A DNA stretch of 12,648 nucleotides from an uncultured Clostridia bacterium (GTDB lineage: Bacteria; Bacillota; Clostridia; Oscillospirales; Acutalibacteraceae), in contig CAMOCU010000007.1 in assembly GCA_946610835.1 (NCBI GenBank), forward strand, positions 1-12,648, read 5' to 3'. The notes below the pieces were generated by a model that saw nothing but the letters and a program-made list of their open reading frames with translations, searched no databases and had not been told where the DNA came from. Both the position numbers and the translations under genes were made by a program. This document shows positions 1 through 5,712 of this stretch, in pieces (position 1 is the stretch's first letter; each line of letters begins with the position of its first letter).

Positions 1-660
1 ATCGGGATGGCTACCGCGTGCGAAGAGTACGGCGCAAACCTGTATGCAAACGGTGCAAGACCGTCCGGAGTACTGGAGCATCCGGGGCACATCAACGACA
101 TTGAGCGCATCCGTGAGAGCTGGCGCGACAATTACAGCGGCGCAAAAAACGCAGGGCGAGTACCAATCTTGGAAGAAGGATTGAAGTATGTTCAGATTTC
201 GATCAATCCGCAGGAAGCACAGTTTCTGGAAACGCGTAAGTTTCAGATGAATGAGATTGCGAGAATTTACCGTGTGCCGCCGCATATGGTCGGCGATCTG
301 GAAAAAAGCAGCTTTTCGAACATTGAACAGCAGTCCCTCGAATTTGTAAAATACACGCTTAATCCGTGGATTGTCCGCTGGGAGCAATCTCTTTCGCGCT
401 CGTTGTTTACCGCACAGCAAAAGCGTGAGTACTTTTACAAATTTAACGTTGAGGGGCTTTTGCGCGGCGACTACGCAAGCCGGATGAGCGGTTATGCTAC
501 AGCAAGACAAAACGGGTGGATGAGCGCCAATGATATTCGAGAGCTGGAAAATATGGATAAAATCCCTGCGAATCTTGGCGGGGATTTGTATTTGGTCAAC
601 GGGAACATGATGCCGATTCAGGACGCCGGTGCGGCCTATCGGCAGGAAGGAGACGCATAA
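1..660 (+). CDS. Phage portal protein, HK97 family (3' part only)
   Basis: C-terminal 219 residues of a portal protein; the frame is open from base 1, so the start lies upstream. Portals form the dodecameric ring at one capsid vertex through which DNA is packaged and ejected, and which carries the connector and tail. The visible part has the family's hallmarks: an 'EEYGANLYANGARPSG' stretch near the beginning, 'LEEGLKYVQISINPQEAQFLE', then 'IARIYRVPPHMVGDL', and 'QQSLEFVKYTLNPWIVRWEQ' with a C-terminal 'GWMSANDIRELENM' helix. It is followed by a protease and a capsid gene, the standard HK97-type order. The TAA stop at 658-660 is preceded by the ribosome binding site of the next gene (AAGGAG, 647-652), so that site lies inside this coding sequence. 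Family assignment is by recognised motifs; no alignment was run. Confidence 0.93.
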   Translation: MGMATACEEYGANLYANGARPSGVLEHPGHINDIERIRESWRDNYSGAKNAGRVPILEEGLKYVQISINPQEAQFLETRKFQMNEIARIYRVPPHMVGDLEKSSFSNIEQQSLEFVKYTLNPWIVRWEQSLSRSLFTAQQKREYFYKFNVEGLLRGDYASRMSGYATARQNGWMSANDIRELENMDKIPANLGGDLYLVNGNMMPIQDAGAAYRQEGDA

Positions 661-664
661 TGCG

Positions 665-1819
665 ATGAGAGTAAAACTTGTGTACGGATGCCCATGCAGC
701 GGAAAGACAACCTACGTACGGGATCGTGTCGGCCAAAAAGACGTTGTGTACGACTACGACACAATTGCAGCTGCACTGCGGCTCGGATCGGATCATCCTA
801 CACATGCAGGGGTATCCGGAAAAGCTGCGCTGGATTTGCGGCAAAGCATTGCGGATTTGATGGCAGGCAGGCGGAATGTACAGAATTTTTGGTATGTCTG
901 CACATGGCCGACGGATACGGTCATGGGAATTCTGGAAGAATTCAGTGACATCGAGAAAATTTTTATCGATGAAACGAAGAAGACGTGCTTGGAACGCATG
1001 GAAAATGACGAAACACGAACGGATAAGGATGCGTGGCGCGAGGTAATCAACGGATGGTTCGCAGAGCATGCCGCGGACTTGAATGAGGCCAGAAAGGACG
1101 TGAAGAAAAATTTGAATCAAAAGCGTTTTTGGAACTGGACAAACGGTGCGAATGAAATCAAATCACGAACTTTGCGCATTGACGGCGAAATCGCATCCGA
1201 ATCATGGTTTGATGATGAGATAACGCCGCAACTGTTCCGAGAGGAGCTGATGGACGGAAACGGAGATATTGTACTGTATATCAATAGTCCTGGTGGAGAT
1301 GTGATCGCTGCAAGCCAGATTTACACAATGCTCATGGAGTATACAGGCAATGTTACCGTGCGTATCGACGGCATGGCGGCTTCCGCAGCGTCTGTGATTG
1401 CGATGGCGGGCACAACAGTGGAGATGGCGCCGACAGCCATGCTGATGATCCACAACCCGTCAACGATTGCATGGGGAGATCACAATGATATGCAAAAGGC
1501 GATGGATCTTCTTGCAGAGGTTAAGGAGAGCATCATCAACGCTTATGAGCTAAAGACTGGTCTTTCCCGCGCGAAAATCAGCAGGCTGATGGAAGAAGAA
1601 ACGTGGATGAACGCGCGAAAGGCACTCGACCTGGGCTTTATAGACAAAATCATGGACGGCGAACAGGCGGCAGAAGCGTTTGCGTTCTCGCCATTTGCAA
1701 GTGAGAATGCGCTGCGGCGTAAGCTTGTCGCCAAATACGGCGATAAAAAACATGCAGAAAAGCAGACCGGGCGAAACGTCCATGATTTGATGGATCGTCT
1801 TAATCTGCTCAAATATTAA
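665..1819 (+). CDS. P-loop NTPase fused to ClpP-like prohead protease
   Basis: One frame of 384 residues from ATG 665 with two domains. Residues 1 to about 145 look like a P-loop kinase: Walker A GCPCSGKT at 8-15, a DYD motif at 30-32, and a lid-like segment 'CLERMENDETR' at 108-118. This resembles small NTPases of unknown role that many Gram-positive phages encode as a separate gene between portal and protease. Residues from about 153 are a ClpP-type serine protease: 'KRFWNW' at 153-158, oxyanion INSPGG at 206-211, nucleophile Ser240 in 'GMAASAAS', His263 in 'MIHNPS', and a probable acidic third residue Glu312 in 'EEETWM' where ClpP has Asp. In this position the family removes the capsid N-terminal region during prohead maturation. 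An upstream in-frame ATG at 629 lies inside the portal gene and has no good ribosome site, so 665 is preferred. What the NTPase does, and whether the two domains stay joined, is unknown. Confidence 0.88.
   Translation: MRVKLVYGCPCSGKTTYVRDRVGQKDVVYDYDTIAAALRLGSDHPTHAGVSGKAALDLRQSIADLMAGRRNVQNFWYVCTWPTDTVMGILEEFSDIEKIFIDETKKTCLERMENDETRTDKDAWREVINGWFAEHAADLNEARKDVKKNLNQKRFWNWTNGANEIKSRTLRIDGEIASESWFDDEITPQLFREELMDGNGDIVLYINSPGGDVIAASQIYTMLMEYTGNVTVRIDGMAASAASVIAMAGTTVEMAPTAMLMIHNPSTIAWGDHNDMQKAMDLLAEVKESIINAYELKTGLSRAKISRLMEEETWMNARKALDLGFIDKIMDGEQAAEAFAFSPFASENALRRKLVAKYGDKKHAEKQTGRNVHDLMDRLNLLKY
1100..1114 (+). promoter_or_regulatory. Possible internal translation starts for a protease-only product
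   Basis: Two in-frame non-ATG starts lie exactly at the domain junction of the fused NTPase-protease gene: GTG at 1100-1102 and TTG at 1112-1114. Purine-rich Shine-Dalgarno-like sequences precede them: GAGG at 1085-1088 (11 nt before the GTG) and AAAGGA at 1093-1098 (13 nt before the TTG). Starting at TTG would give a 235-residue protein beginning (M)NQKRFWNW, which matches the typical N-terminus of stand-alone phage ClpP-type proteases. The spacings are long and the sites only moderate, so this is an inference from position and start codons. Confidence 0.35.
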
Positions 1820-1840
1820 AATCTGAAGGGAGAACAAAAC

Positions 1841-3028
1841 ATGACCACAAAAGAACTCATGGAGAAGCGTGCCCGGCTGTGGGAAAACGCAAAAGATTTT
1901 CTGGAGTCACATCGCGGCGAAAACGGATGCCTGTCCGCAGAAGACGACGCAGCATACGCGAAGATGGAGGCTGATATTACGGCGCTTGGCAAAGAAATCA
2001 ACCGCACGCGCAGACAGGCGGAAATCGAAGCGGAGCTTTCTGCACCGGCTACAAAGCCGTTGACCGGAAAGCCTGAGAACGAAAAAGACGGAGAAACACC
2101 GGTTATCGCGACCGCCGCATACAAGCAGGCGATGCTTAATGCGTTCCGCTCTAAATTCCGGATCATCTCGAACATTTTGGAGGAGGGTACGGATGCAAAC
2201 GGCGGCTTCCTTGTGCCTACGGAAATGGATCGTCGCCTGATTGAAAAAATGCGCGGTGAGAACATTATGCGGCGGCTTGGCACAGTGATCACAACCAACA
2301 GTGAGCACAGCATTGCCATTAGCAACTCAGCACCCACAGCAACATGGGTCGCTGAATCTGGTGCTATCACCTTCGGAGGTGCAACATTTGACCGCAAGAC
2401 GCTTGACGCGCACAAACTCGTTGCCGCTGTCAAGGTTACCGAGGAGCTTCTGGCGGACAGCGCTATAGATCTGGAAAGCTATCTTGTGCGTGAATTTGCA
2501 AAAGCAATCGCTGAGAAAGAAGAGGAAGCGTTCCTGATCGGGGACGGCAACGGTAAACCTACCGGTGTGTTTGACGCAACGGCCGGAGGTACGGTTGCGA
2601 ATACTGTGACCAGTGCAACGTCCAATGATCTGATTGATCTTGTATATGCGCTCGGCCGCGGTTACCGCCGCAATGCAGCTTTTATCTTCAACGATGCGAC
2701 GATTGCATCCGTACGCAAGCTCAAGGATCAGAACGGCGCATACATTTGGCAGCCGTCCTATCAGGCCGGCGAGCCGGACAAGCTGATGGGATACACGATC
2801 TATACGTCTGCGGTTGCACCGACCAATGCGATCGCATTTGGCGATTACAGTTACTACAACATCGGCGACCGCGGCTCCAGAAGCTTTGATATTCTGCGTG
2901 AGCTGTTTGCAGCGTCCGGAGAGATTGGCTTTAAGTCGACACAGCGTGTGGATGGCATTCTGACTGTGCCTGAAGCGGTACAAATTCTGAAAATCGGTAC
3001 CACACAGAGTGGCTCCGGCAATTCCTGA
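1841..3028 (+). CDS. Major capsid protein, HK97 fold
   Basis: 395 residues. Residues 1 to about 65 are charged and helical ('MTTKELMEKRARLW...ITALGKEINRTRRQ'), like the delta/scaffold domain that HK97-type capsid proteins carry in place of a separate scaffold. A low-complexity linker rich in Pro, Lys and Glu (about 68-90) follows and is the likely region cut by the upstream protease. The mature shell domain begins around 110 with 'EEGTDANGGFLVPTEMDRRLIEKM' (114-137), a standard family signature. It continues with the extended-loop segment 'WVAESGAITF' (169-178) and 'EEEAFLIGDGNGKPTGVF' (227-244). The ATG follows an AAGGGAGA ribosome site at 1826-1833. No decoration-protein or separate scaffold gene is present nearby, in keeping with the built-in delta domain. 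The exact cleavage residue cannot be read from the sequence. Confidence 0.95.
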   Translation: MTTKELMEKRARLWENAKDFLESHRGENGCLSAEDDAAYAKMEADITALGKEINRTRRQAEIEAELSAPATKPLTGKPENEKDGETPVIATAAYKQAMLNAFRSKFRIISNILEEGTDANGGFLVPTEMDRRLIEKMRGENIMRRLGTVITTNSEHSIAISNSAPTATWVAESGAITFGGATFDRKTLDAHKLVAAVKVTEELLADSAIDLESYLVREFAKAIAEKEEEAFLIGDGNGKPTGVFDATAGGTVANTVTSATSNDLIDLVYALGRGYRRNAAFIFNDATIASVRKLKDQNGAYIWQPSYQAGEPDKLMGYTIYTSAVAPTNAIAFGDYSYYNIGDRGSRSFDILRELFAASGEIGFKSTQRVDGILTVPEAVQILKIGTTQSGSGNS

Positions 3029-3059
3029 TCTAAAACCATAACGAAAGGCGGAGACATGT

Positions 3060-3362
3060 ATGCTCTCGCAACTTAAAAAGAATCTTGTCATACAAGACGA
3101 TAAGGACGATGATCTGCTGCGAGAAATGCTTGCCTCCGCCGTACGGTATGCAGAGGATTATCAGCATAAAACGGCAGGCTTTTATACAACACATCCTATG
3201 TCACCGGCAACAGCGCAGGCAATCATTATGCTTGCGTCACATTTTTATGAGAGCCGTGACGGCAGTACAGGCGGATTTTTCGCGGACACACCTGCCGCGG
3301 GAGAAAATGTCTGGAAATCTGTGAATCGTTTGTTATGCTGCGAAAAGGAGTGGCAATTATGA
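3060..3362 (+). CDS. Head-tail connector protein, gp6-like
   Basis: 100 residues. A small helical protein with 'DDDLLREMLASAVRYAEDYQ' near the N-terminus and 'AIIMLASHFYESRDGSTGG' near the C-terminus, the pattern of HK97 gp6-like or 'DNA packaging' connector proteins, which form the ring under the portal. Position directly after the capsid gene supports this. Two ATGs occur at 3056 and 3060 in different frames. The one at 3056 runs only six codons, while GGAG at 3050-3053 is 6 nt from 3060, so 3060 is the start. Its TGA stop overlaps the next gene's ATG (ATGA at 3359-3362), which suggests coupled translation. Confidence 0.82.
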   Translation: MLSQLKKNLVIQDDKDDDLLREMLASAVRYAEDYQHKTAGFYTTHPMSPATAQAIIMLASHFYESRDGSTGGFFADTPAAGENVWKSVNRLLCCEKEWQL

Positions 3363-3709
3363 GCGCAATCGGATCCATGCGCACACTGATTCGCATCATA
3401 CAGCCTCTGTACGGCAAGGATTCGGACGGCTTTCATACCGTTTCTGACGACGTTCTCGCCGAAATCCTTTGCCGTATGGAGGTCAAAAACGCAACCGAGA
3501 AATGGTCAAATCGAGCCGATCTTCGTGACGCAAACGCGATCTTTACATTTCGGCGCATACCGGGAATAACAATCACGCCGCGCATGCAAATATGCCTTGA
3601 CGCGGAGCGATATGATATCCAATCTGTAGAGGATATTCGGATGCGCGGCATGTATATACAGGTCGTGGCCAAGATGCAGGAGACGATAAATGGCAAAAAT
3701 GAAATTTGA
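3359..3709 (+). CDS. Head-tail adaptor (stopper) protein, SPP1 gp16/HK97 gp9-like
   Basis: 116 residues. Begins 'MSAIGSMRTLIRIIQPLYGKDSDGF' and contains 'CRMEVKNATEKWSNRADLRDANAIFTFRR', a small beta-barrel pattern typical of head-tail joining proteins that close the connector channel after packaging and dock the tail. The ATG at 3359 sits 8 nt after AAAAGGAG (3343-3350) and overlaps the previous gene's stop. An earlier in-frame ATG at 3335 lies within the previous gene and has no comparable ribosome site, so it was not used. The 3' end overlaps the next gene by 20 nt. Confidence 0.82.
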   Translation: MSAIGSMRTLIRIIQPLYGKDSDGFHTVSDDVLAEILCRMEVKNATEKWSNRADLRDANAIFTFRRIPGITITPRMQICLDAERYDIQSVEDIRMRGMYIQVVAKMQETINGKNEI

Positions 3710-4157
3710 ACTTTCGGATGAGCTGATGCAAAAATTACAGCGTTTGCAGGGAGAAGAACTGGATAGAATTTGCAAGAAGGCATTGACGGCTGCCGGAGAA
3801 ATCGTCTTGAAAGAGACAAAAAGCCAGCTAAAAAGTGTAATCGGCACAAATCCGCAGACAAAGTATGACAAAAAACATGGATCGCGATCCACGGGCGAAC
3901 TTGTTGAATCACTCGGCCTGTCGCCGCCAGAGCTTAACAACAACGGTGTGTTTGATATCAAAGTCGGATTCGGTGAGCCTCGAAAGCACAAAACAGGCCA
4001 AAAAGAACAAACAAACGCCATGATCGCAAACGTACTGGAAAACGGAAGGCACGGCAGTCCGCCGCGTCCTTTTTTGAAGAAGGCAAAAGCAAAATCTCAA
4101 AAAGCGGCGCTCGCGGAAATGGAGCGCGTGATCACGATGGAGATTGAAAAACTATGA
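3690..4157 (+). CDS. HK97 gp10-like head-tail/tail completion protein
   Basis: 155 residues. Members of this family sit between the adaptor and tail terminator genes and are needed for tail completion or head-tail joining. Visible signatures are the N-terminal helix 'LSDELMQKLQRLQGEELDRICKKALTAAGEIVLKE', the 'TGELVESLGLS' segment, 'KVGFGEP', and the C-terminal 'NVLENGRHGSPPRPFLKKA', where the 'NG.....PPRPF' pattern is characteristic. A CAGGAGA ribosome site at 3677-3683 precedes the ATG. The gene overlaps the previous one by 20 nt and the next one by an ATGA at 4154-4157. Confidence 0.85.
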   Translation: MAKMKFELSDELMQKLQRLQGEELDRICKKALTAAGEIVLKETKSQLKSVIGTNPQTKYDKKHGSRSTGELVESLGLSPPELNNNGVFDIKVGFGEPRKHKTGQKEQTNAMIANVLENGRHGSPPRPFLKKAKAKSQKAALAEMERVITMEIEKL

Positions 4158-4492
4158 TCCTGTCCGAATTGAATGCGCTCTTGGATGAAGTGAAAGTCCC
4201 TGTGGAGACCGGGTATTTTTCTTCGAAAGCGCCGGCGCAGTACGCAGTGTTGACGCCGTTGACAGAGGATTTTGAGCTGTTTGCGGACAACACGCCGCAG
4301 ATAGATACGCAGCAGGTACGTTTGACGCTGTATGCAAAGGGCAACTATCTGTACCTGCGGCGCATAATTTTACAGCGGTTGCTCGCCGAGAATTTTACAA
4401 TCACATCACGCAATTATATTCAGTATGACCGGGATTCCGGTTATCATCAATATGCAATTGACGTTGCAAAGACTTACAGATGGGAGGATTAA
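4154..4492 (+). CDS. Probable tail terminator / tail completion protein
   Basis: 112 residues, assigned mainly from position between the gp10-like gene and the major tail gene, where siphoviruses of this order encode the hexameric tail terminator that caps the tube at the correct length and presents it to the head. The protein is compact with alternating beta and helix. It contains 'PVETGYFSSKAPAQYAVLTPLTEDFELFADN', then 'QQVRLTLYAKGNYLYLRRIILQRLLAENF', and ends '...YHQYAIDVAKTYRWED', resembling small tail-completion proteins of clostridial phages. The start overlaps the previous stop (ATGA), and the stop lies 2 nt before the next ATG. No catalytic motifs are visible. Confidence 0.68.
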   Translation: MILSELNALLDEVKVPVETGYFSSKAPAQYAVLTPLTEDFELFADNTPQIDTQQVRLTLYAKGNYLYLRRIILQRLLAENFTITSRNYIQYDRDSGYHQYAIDVAKTYRWED

Positions 4493-4494
4493 AC

Positions 4495-5079
4495 ATGGCA
4501 ATCATCGGCCTGGATAATTTGTATTACGCAAAAATTACGGAGGATGAAAACGGTCAGGAAACATACGACTCGCCGAAAAAACTGGCGAAGGCGATCAAAG
4601 TCGGACTTTCCGTGGAAATATCGGAAGCGATCCTGTACGCAGACAACGGCGCCGCAGAAACTGTGAAGGCATTTAAAAGCGGCAAATTGAAATTGGAGAT
4701 CGACAAAATCGGTACGGATGCCGCAAGAGATTTGACGGGTGCGGAAGTAGACAGCAAAGGTGTGCTTGTTTACTCCGGCGAAAATAATGCGCCGTACGTG
4801 GCAATCGGTTTCCGTGCAAAAAACAGTGATGGCAAATACAGATATTTCTGGCTGTATAAGACGAAGTTTGCTGTACCCGGAACCGACGTCGAAACGCAGG
4901 GCGATAGCATCAACTTTCAAACGCCCACGATCGAGGGAACCATATTGCAGCGTGAAAAGCCCGCAGGAACAGATCGGCATCCGTGGAAAGTAGAAGCGAC
5001 AGAAGGAGATACCAATTTGGATGATAGCGTGATTTCCGGTTGGTTTACGTCTGTTTATGAGCCGACATTTACGGCATAA
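4495..5079 (+). CDS. Major tail (tube) protein, phi13-like family
   Basis: 194 residues. The N-terminal 'MAIIGLDNLYYAKITEDENGQETYDSPKKLAKAI' and the following 'LYADNGAAETVKAFKSGKLKLEID' match the phi13-type major tail protein family, whose subunits stack as hexameric rings to form the tail tube. The rest is beta-rich ('RYFWLYKTKFAVPG', 'NFQTPTIEGTILQRE'), ending 'GWFTSVYEPTFTA'. The start is ATG 4495, 6 nt after GGGAGGA (4482-4488). An in-frame ATG at 4480 lies upstream of that ribosome site and inside the previous gene, and would add only five residues. No C-terminal Ig-like decoration domain is present. It is followed by the chaperone and tape measure genes, the usual order. Confidence 0.9.
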   Translation: MAIIGLDNLYYAKITEDENGQETYDSPKKLAKAIKVGLSVEISEAILYADNGAAETVKAFKSGKLKLEIDKIGTDAARDLTGAEVDSKGVLVYSGENNAPYVAIGFRAKNSDGKYRYFWLYKTKFAVPGTDVETQGDSINFQTPTIEGTILQREKPAGTDRHPWKVEATEGDTNLDDSVISGWFTSVYEPTFTA

Positions 5080-5096
5080 AAAAGGAGTGGTAGATA

Positions 5097-5510
5097 ATGA
5101 ACGCAAGAGTTTTGAAAGAGGAATACCCGCCAATCCTTGAGCGCAGCGCATCTGTAAAGATCGGCGGACGATCATATGAGATGATCTTAAACACCTCCGC
5201 AACGATGGCGATTTCAAAAAAATTCGGCAGCTTGAAAAATCTTGGCGAAGCGATTTCCGAAAATCCGGAAGAAGGCTTTGAATCGGTTATCTGGCTTTTG
5301 GCTTTGCTGTGCAATCAATCTGTTGCAATCCACAATTTTCTGCATCCGGACAGTCCGGAGGAGTTGCTGACAGAGGAGTATATCTCGCTGATTACAACGC
5401 CTAACGAGCTTTCCGATTACAAGGATGCGATTATGACCGCCATCCAAAAGGGTGTGCATCGAGATGTAAAAAGCGAAGAACAAAATGCAAAAAATACACA
5501 GGCCGGGTAA
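5097..5510 (+). CDS. Tail assembly chaperone, short (G-type) product
   Basis: 137 residues in the unshifted frame. It corresponds to lambda gpG: a chaperone that coats the tape measure and recruits tube subunits but is absent from the finished virion. The sequence 'MNARVLKEEYPPILERSASVKIGGRSYEMILNTSATMAI' followed by a helical domain with 'EGFESVIWLLALLCNQ' fits the chaperone family of Gram-positive phages, and it lies between major tail and tape measure genes as expected. AAAAGGAGTGG precedes the ATG. The final codons contain a slippery A AAA AAT, and the TAA at 5508-5510 lies inside a stable hairpin, so a fraction of ribosomes should bypass this stop by shifting to -1. Confidence 0.87.
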   Translation: MNARVLKEEYPPILERSASVKIGGRSYEMILNTSATMAISKKFGSLKNLGEAISENPEEGFESVIWLLALLCNQSVAIHNFLHPDSPEELLTEEYISLITTPNELSDYKDAIMTAIQKGVHRDVKSEEQNAKNTQAG

Positions 5511-5698
5511 GTGATGCAGAATCATTTGCCCGGCTGATCTATTACGGGGTCACGCAACTCGGCAGGCCGGAGCGTGAGGTGTGGATTATGCCGATTGGGT
5601 ATCTTCTGGATCAATGGGAGGTGCACAAACAGTTTATTGGCATCGCAAGTAGGCATAAAGAAAATACAATTGACGACGTGATCCCTGTTGGGGTCTAA
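5097..5698 (+). CDS. Tail assembly chaperone, frameshifted (G-T) fusion product
   Basis: Read as 5097-5495 joined to 5495-5698 through a -1 shift: 133 residues of the G frame plus 67 residues of the -1 frame, 200 in total. The -1 extension begins YTGRVSDAES, carries 'REVWIMPIGYLLDQWEVHKQ', and ends 'TIDDVIPVGV' at TAA 5696-5698, backed by an immediate TAG. It fills the apparent 200-nt gap between the chaperone and tape measure genes. It starts upstream of any ATG in its own frame, with no obvious ribosome site, which is what a T-type extension translated only by frameshifting should look like. In lambda, gpGT links the tape measure to tube subunits through the T part. The shift itself is predicted from sequence. 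Confidence 0.85.
5489..5495 (+). promoter_or_regulatory. -1 frameshift slippery heptamer
   Basis: The heptamer A AAA AAT is in the correct phase with respect to the chaperone frame (codons GCA AAA AAT at 5487-5495), so both tRNAs can re-pair one base upstream as AAA AAA. This is the X XXY YYZ form of programmed -1 sites. It lies 13 bases before the zero-frame stop. Confidence 0.88.
5502..5534 (+). promoter_or_regulatory. Frameshift-stimulating hairpin
   Basis: GCCGGGTAAGTGAT (5502-5515) pairs along its whole length with ATCATTTGCCCGGC (5521-5534): 14 base pairs including two G-U wobbles, closed by a 5-nt loop GCAGA. The spacer from the slippery heptamer is 6 nt (5496-5501), within the range known for -1 frameshift stimulators. 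The zero-frame TAA stop is within the 5' arm. Confidence 0.85.
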
Positions 5699-5712
5699 TA
5701 GAGGGGCGGGAT

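Noticed and set aside
596..1120. Long open frame on the minus strand opposite the NTPase-protease gene, and many similar minus-strand frames across the window
   Set aside because: They lie opposite strong conserved phage genes, lack ribosome sites and family motifs, and are expected by chance from this codon usage.
3056..3076. ATG at 3056 opening a six-codon frame (MYALAT) overlapping the connector start
   Set aside because: GGAG at 3050-3053 is only 2 nt from it but 6 nt from the ATG at 3060; it is most likely a chance ATG and not a leader peptide.
4054..4075. Short GC-rich inverted repeat followed by six T in the gp10-like gene, looking like a terminator
   Set aside because: The stem is only 4 bp (CGGC/GCCG) and is separated from the T run; too weak to call.
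5560..5698. A stand-alone small gene between the chaperone and the tape measure, for example from the ATG at 5588
   Set aside because: The frame is open continuously back to the slippery site, the conserved segment begins upstream of that ATG, and there is no ribosome site; the frameshift fusion explains it better.
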